A DNA stretch of 36,799 bases. It comes from a bacterium (GTDB taxonomy: Bacteria > CAYTYR01 > UBA6262). The position numbers were made by a program, and so were the translations under genes. Position 1 is the first letter of the stretch. Each line of letters opens with the position of its first letter. Below the pieces are notes generated by a model. That model made no database searches. It was not told where the DNA came from and saw only the letters and a list, made by a program, of their open reading frames with translations. Shown piece by piece: positions 32,656 to 36,799 of the stretch. The DNA lies in NCBI GenBank assembly GCA_028712895.1, contig JAQTPL010000019.1:1-36799 (forward strand), in the 5' to 3' direction.

Positions 32656-33849
32656 TCATGATTGGAGCACTCTTTCACAGATGCAAAATACGGTAGCGAA
32701 ATAATTATCCCAGGTATAGGCGCTCAGATCAAAAACTCCGGTGACTTTGCTGTCCAGCGCCAGGGCCATTTTAACGGCCAAGTCTTCCGGCGTCGGCTCA
32801 GCCAGAAACACATGGGCATCGTTATTAAAGGGTTGATCAGCTTCATTGGTCAAAACCACTTTTTTACCCTGTGATAAGGCTTCGTATGGTGAGATGCCGG
32901 CAGAGGTCCAGCTGGGAAACACGAAAAGATCACAGGCGGCATAATAGTCAAACAGTTCGCCGTCCGCAATAAATCCTGTAAATTTTATTTTTTCCGCTAC
33001 AGGCAGGGAATTTGCCAGGCGAAGAAGGTTTCCTTTTTCTTCACCGCCGCCACCGATCACCAAGTAAAGGTCATCCTGCCTGGTCGCCAACAGCGTGAAC
33101 GCCTGTATAAGCGTAGCGATGCGCTTGCGCCGGTCCAGCCGGCCGACATTGAAAATGATCCTCTTGCCTTCCAGACCTAGCTTTTTTTTGACATCGATCT
33201 TTGGCTGGTATGGGGCCAGGGCCTGCGCCGGCAGGAACCCCCGGGCAATATCGGCCGGTTTACCGTAGATGGTCTCAGCCTCCCATTTTAACCGGCCGGT
33301 CAGGACTATCCTGGCACCCGCTTGGCGAACGGTAAGGTAATTGATCGCCGCGGCCACTTCATTACTGAGCCAGGCGAGCCAACCGCATTTCAATTCAGCG
33401 GGAATGAATTCCCGGTGGCCTCTTAACGAATTTCTGATCCGGGAAAAAACTCTTCTATGGATTAACGCGTATTTCAGCTTATCCTCGGGGAACCAAAAGA
33501 AAGTGCCGTGTATATGCGCGATGTATTTAATAGGGGTAAAGAGCGTGGCGAAAAATAGATAAAGCGTATCCTTGGCGCTTTGCCCGATCACTATCTGCGG
33601 ACTAAACTCCAGTAAAGCTTTTCTGAGGGCCAGCAACTTGGTTAGTTTAAAACGGTTTTTCATCGTTCTCACCTGCCGGGGATGATAATCATATAAAGCG
33701 GCAGGATCCAGCTTAAAGGTAAATACCGCGGTTTCAACCCCATGCCTGGAAAAATATTTTTCTTCTTCCCACAGCAATCGCTCGGCCCCACCCGCTCCGA
33801 CTAAGGCTTTGGTATATAAAGCTAACCTGGCTAATTTAACCTGGTCCAC
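32656..33849 (-). CDS. GT4-family glycosyltransferase with altered acidic site
   Basis: GT-B glycosyltransferase of 397 residues. N-terminal ALYTKALVGAGGAERLLWEEE is the usual glycine loop. The C-terminal domain has IIFNVGRLDRRKRIATLI, LVIGGGGEE and IKFTGFIADGELFDYYAACDLFVFPS. The donor acidic motif reads WTSAGISPYEALSQGKKVV, so the first Glu of the ExxxxxxxE pair is absent while the second is kept. The start is GTG 33849, immediately after the TAG of the upstream gene, with GAGGAA in that gene's end. It may be a diverged active enzyme or a non-catalytic partner. Confidence 0.85.
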   Translation of the reverse strand: MDQVKLARLALYTKALVGAGGAERLLWEEEKYFSRHGVETAVFTFKLDPAALYDYHPRQVRTMKNRFKLTKLLALRKALLEFSPQIVIGQSAKDTLYLFFATLFTPIKYIAHIHGTFFWFPEDKLKYALIHRRVFSRIRNSLRGHREFIPAELKCGWLAWLSNEVAAAINYLTVRQAGARIVLTGRLKWEAETIYGKPADIARGFLPAQALAPYQPKIDVKKKLGLEGKRIIFNVGRLDRRKRIATLIQAFTLLATRQDDLYLVIGGGGEEKGNLLRLANSLPVAEKIKFTGFIADGELFDYYAACDLFVFPSWTSAGISPYEALSQGKKVVLTNEADQPFNNDAHVFLAEPTPEDLAVKMALALDSKVTGVFDLSAYTWDNYFATVFCICERVLQS

Positions 33850-34851
33850 CTATAATTCCTCAACAGTTTTTAGGATATTTTGCATTCTATGGGCGTAAGT
33901 ATGGTGATTGCGTGACCGCTGTTGCCCATTCAACGCCAACCTTTGGCGTTCTGTTCCATTCTTTAGATATCTTTCTAAGATAGAATTTGTTTCATCTTTA
34001 TCCGAATATATTGCTACTTCATTACCTATAACGAACATGTTTCTTAACTCCCGCGGGTTATCTGTGACCAGCAAACAGCCACTACCAGTAGCTTCAAAAG
34101 TTCTCATGTTTACACCCCAGCGGGTTTGCTCATGATGAATATTAAGGCATATCTTGGAGGCGTTATAGACTTTGTTTATGTCCACCGGGGATAGGAATTT
34201 ATCCACAGCGTTGGCTCTTAATGATTCGCTACGGGCAGCTTTCCAGCCAGATCCCCATATTTTCAAATTGAATTTGCCAGCTAAGGATGCCAGCATTTCT
34301 TCCCTCTGCCGGTCATGGGTGCCCACAAAACAAAGGTCACTGCCGAATTTTTCTTTCTCTCCGGCGGTAAGGGTAATGGTCTTAAATATTTCTTCATCAA
34401 AAGCCAGGGGCAGGTACAGAGGATTTTTAGCGCCTTTTTTGCCTAATATTTCAATAAAATACGGGTCATAAACAAAAAATAAGTCATATAAAGGTAATAC
34501 TTCGTCGGCCAAATACCTAAAAGGATCATCGGAGATCCAGTTAACGGTCCTGATACCTAGTTTCTTTATCGCGGCCAGGGTGTCCGGGAAGATCAGTTCC
34601 CCCTTGGAAACAAATACCAGGTCCGGCTGGTAATTGCGACATACAGCCAGCAGTTTCTTATTCATTAACCAGGCGTCAATACCGGCGATAAATCTCGATT
34701 TGGCCTGGGCTAACCGATGTAGCCTATTTTTGCTCAAGTAATCCCGGTAGATAAACATCCGGACATCCTGTCCCAATGACTTCAATGCCCGTTCACAGGA
34801 CCAGGCCCAGCTATAGGGAACGTAATGAGGATCCACTTTTAATATTTTCAT
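33850..34851 (-). CDS. CgeB-like glycosyltransferase
   Basis: GT-B protein of 333 residues from the CgeB/Glycos_transf_1_2 group. N-terminal KILKVDPHYVPYSWAWSCERA; middle DLVFVSKGELIFPDTL, WISDDPFRY and FFVYDPYF; C-terminal LCFVGTHDRQREEML, then ICLNIHHEQTRWGVNMRTFE and ATGSGCLLVTDNPREL, the family's sugar-nucleotide site. Such proteins occur in spore-coat and surface-glycan loci. ATG 34851 overlaps the upstream TGA as ATGA. The gene downstream starts with GTG directly after its stop. Donor and acceptor are unknown. Confidence 0.86.
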   Translation of the reverse strand: MKILKVDPHYVPYSWAWSCERALKSLGQDVRMFIYRDYLSKNRLHRLAQAKSRFIAGIDAWLMNKKLLAVCRNYQPDLVFVSKGELIFPDTLAAIKKLGIRTVNWISDDPFRYLADEVLPLYDLFFVYDPYFIEILGKKGAKNPLYLPLAFDEEIFKTITLTAGEKEKFGSDLCFVGTHDRQREEMLASLAGKFNLKIWGSGWKAARSESLRANAVDKFLSPVDINKVYNASKICLNIHHEQTRWGVNMRTFEATGSGCLLVTDNPRELRNMFVIGNEVAIYSDKDETNSILERYLKNGTERQRLALNGQQRSRNHHTYAHRMQNILKTVEEL

Positions 34852-35972
34852 CGATCTCTATTCAGGCCAGAGTGAAAAACTTTGGCTATATTATGAAAAT
34901 AGACAGCCTGGTTAAAATTCTCCCGCACGTATTCCTGTCCCGAGTCGCCCAGTTGACGGCGTTTAGTCTCATCCTTTATTAACTTCTCTAGAGCGCCCGA
35001 CAGGGCTTCCGTATCCGCCGGGGGGACCAGCAACGCTTCCCGGTCATGGTGTATTATTTCCGGGATACCGCCCACACGCGCGGCCACTATCGGTTTAGCC
35101 ATGATCATCGCTTCCAGCAAAATGCGTCCAAATCCTTCTCGTAACGAAGGTACAACGATTATATCCAGGGCAGCGACCAACGGCCAGATATTATCCAGGT
35201 AGCCGGTAAAAAGCACCTTGTCGCCAATATTCTCCCGGCCCACGAAATCCTTTACTCCCGCCAGATAGCGTTTATCAACTTCCAGGAAAGGTTCGCCGCA
35301 AAAAACCATCTTAACTTGCGGATATTTCTTTACTAGACCAGCACCGGCCCGTACAAAATACTCCTGCCCTTTTTCCGGCGCGATCCGTCCCACCACTCCC
35401 ATTAACAGGATATCAGGATTTATATTGTATCTCTTTCTAAAGTCGAATTCAATGCTTTTCTGGGTAGCCTCAGCCAGGTCAATAGCATTATGCAGAACAA
35501 CAATTCTTTTTTCATAAAAATCAGGTATTTTTCTTTTGACTGCCGCAGAAATAGCAATGATCCGAGCAGCGAAAACCGGTATGAACCAATCCAATAATCC
35601 ATGAGTTTTGATCGTGCGGACATGCCAAATAGCCGGGATACGTTTTCCGCAAGAGCCCAACCGACCCAGCAACAAGCTTTTAATCGTACAGGCATAAAGC
35701 AAGGTGATCTGCTCTGCTTTTATTATTTTCCTAATGGCGCGCACTTTACTAAATAATCCAAAGATCCCGGACTTGGCTGATTCTCCGATCGGCAACGGGT
35801 AATATTTCAATCCTGTAGCTTCCATGGCTTCCCGGAAAGGGCCAGCCTGCGGGCCGATCACCACCGGCCGAAAAACTTGCCGGTCCAGTCCATTAACCAA
35901 CTCAATAAAACTTTTTTCACCGCCACCCAAGCGTTCATGATTGGCCAGGCACAAGACATTTGCAGCAGTCAT
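34848..35972 (-). CDS. GT4-family glycosyltransferase
   Basis: GT-B retaining glycosyltransferase of 374 residues. It has NVLCLANHERLGGGEKSFIELV, WHVRTIKTHGLLDWF and VVLHNAIDL in the N-terminal half. MGVVGRIAPEKGQEYFVRAG, VLFTGYLDNIWPLVAALDII and the intact acidic REGFGRILLEAMIMAKPIVA follow in the C-terminal half. It is the likely paralogue of the GT4 at 30100. The ATG at 35972 overlaps the upstream GT2 stop (ATGA), and its own stop overlaps the CgeB-like gene, so all three are translationally coupled. Confidence 0.9.
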   Translation of the reverse strand: MTAANVLCLANHERLGGGEKSFIELVNGLDRQVFRPVVIGPQAGPFREAMEATGLKYYPLPIGESAKSGIFGLFSKVRAIRKIIKAEQITLLYACTIKSLLLGRLGSCGKRIPAIWHVRTIKTHGLLDWFIPVFAARIIAISAAVKRKIPDFYEKRIVVLHNAIDLAEATQKSIEFDFRKRYNINPDILLMGVVGRIAPEKGQEYFVRAGAGLVKKYPQVKMVFCGEPFLEVDKRYLAGVKDFVGRENIGDKVLFTGYLDNIWPLVAALDIIVVPSLREGFGRILLEAMIMAKPIVAARVGGIPEIIHHDREALLVPPADTEALSGALEKLIKDETKRRQLGDSGQEYVRENFNQAVYFHNIAKVFHSGLNRDR

Positions 35973-36799
35973 GTTATTCTCTCCGTAATTTCCTGGGAGT
36001 GTTTCAGGCGCATAAATTTGACATATACCAGTAGCTCAGCATAAGCTGACAGGATAGACAGCCATAAACCATAAAAGCCATCCAGGAATCCTTTTTTAAT
36101 TATATACATCATACAAAACTTAGCTAAAGGTAAAAAAGGAATGACCAGATAACTGTTTATTTCCAGCTTAGCTTTTTCTTTTAATCGTATATACTCCAGA
36201 TACACTTGCTGGTCTCGCTCTTTACGGGCTAAGATACATAAAAAACCAGCCAATATTTTAATATTGGGAAACATTTTGAGCGGCCGGCCGGAATTGGCCA
36301 TATCCCTGGCTCTGACCTTGGTAAATATTTCAAGTTTTTGTAAATAGTCGTTGATGTCTGCGTACGTAAAATGCAGTAAAGGCTCCTTAAAGAACCCTAT
36401 TCTTTCCTTTATGACCACCCGCTCGTGCACATTTTTATTTTCAAACCGCCCTTTGCTTTTCCGGAAAAACCGCAGGTTATAATCCGGGTACCAGCCGCAA
36501 TGCTTGATCCATTTCCGTCCAAAATAATTCTTCCGGGCGATATAGTAGCCGTCATATTCAGTAGACTGCATGGCCTGCTGGATCTCGTCTTTAAGCCCAG
36601 GGGTTATTCTTTCATCCGCATCCAGGCTTAAGATCCAGGTCCCGCTGGCCTGCTCAATAGCATAATTCTTTTGCGGGCCGAATCCTGACCAGTCTTTGGA
36701 GAATACCTTGGCCCCGAATTTACGGCAAATATCCAAAGTCTGGTCAGTACTGCCGGAATCAACGACAATGATCTCGCCTAAACCACGCACTGTTTCCAG
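35969..36799 (-). CDS. GT2-family glycosyltransferase, WaaE/KdtX-like (5' truncated by window edge)
   Basis: Inverting GT-A glycosyltransferase; 277 residues are visible. The frame is open to base 36799 (residues LETVRGLGEIIVVDSGSTD), so about 20-25 N-terminal residues lie outside the window. Shown are VDSGSTDQTLDICRKFGAKVF, DWSGFGPQKNYAI, the catalytic DxD in LSLDADERI, and ARKNYFGRKWIKHCGWYPDYNLRFFR. FENKNVHERV and two hydrophobic C-terminal segments follow, as in the LPS-core beta-1,4-glucosyltransferase group. It is transcribed ahead of the whole coupled GT array and is the first visible gene of that operon. Confidence 0.88.
   Translation of the reverse strand: METVRGLGEIIVVDSGSTDQTLDICRKFGAKVFSKDWSGFGPQKNYAIEQASGTWILSLDADERITPGLKDEIQQAMQSTEYDGYYIARKNYFGRKWIKHCGWYPDYNLRFFRKSKGRFENKNVHERVVIKERIGFFKEPLLHFTYADINDYLQKLEIFTKVRARDMANSGRPLKMFPNIKILAGFLCILARKERDQQVYLEYIRLKEKAKLEINSYLVIPFLPLAKFCMMYIIKKGFLDGFYGLWLSILSAYAELLVYVKFMRLKHSQEITERIT

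Overview
The window comes from a diderm (Gram-negative-type) bacterium. Adjacent LptF and LptG permeases, an outer-membrane beta-barrel protein, a lipobox lipoprotein and GT9 heptosyltransferase-type enzymes all point to an outer membrane carrying LPS-like glycans. TTG and GTG starts are frequent, and Shine-Dalgarno sites are strong. The M6 protease with a FlgD/T9SS-like tail, the PorV-like protein and the spacers full of short words resemble uncultivated candidate phyla, but no phylum can be fixed from this sequence alone.

Layout. Bases 1-2137 (+ strand) carry the 3' part of lptF and complete lptG. Everything from 2241 to the right edge is on the - strand. 2241-6219: a secreted M6 metalloprotease, a PorV-like outer-membrane protein and a TPR lipoprotein. 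6337-8928: ahcY and metK, the activated-methyl cycle. 9027-13662: sugar-nucleotide supply (two nucleotidyltransferases flanking a phosphohexomutase, then a GalE-like epimerase). 13751-36799: a surface-polysaccharide cluster. It contains a polyprenyl-phosphate hexose-1-phosphate transferase (initiating enzyme), two GT9 enzymes, eight GT4/TuaH-type glycosyltransferases (16504, 21689, 22882, 25676, 26788, 30100, 32656, 34848), a CgeB-like GT, a 5'-truncated GT2, a DegT aminotransferase, an atypical SDR epimerase, a radical SAM enzyme, MurJ, a Wzx-type flippase and a GT-C-like membrane protein with a two-domain periplasmic tail. From 25.7 kb to the right edge the genes overlap by 1-11 nt or nearly abut, which suggests one long operon read from beyond the right edge. 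No Wzy polymerase or Wzz regulator was recognised.

The most unusual signal is not a gene. Nine of the eleven spacers of 60 nt or more in the left half carry arrays of very short words (mostly 7-mers, also 8-mers, 9/10-mers and a 4-mer). Most are arranged as direct repeats, a loop, then the inverted complement. The two A-family copies have identical architecture (5 heptamers, a shared loop, 4 inverse heptamers). Arrays begin within 0-10 nt of stop codons or supply the stop codon. Related arrays sit in frame inside three coding genes: the M6 protease signal peptide, the phosphohexomutase and the aminotransferase. No tRNA, rRNA, CRISPR array or transposase was seen.
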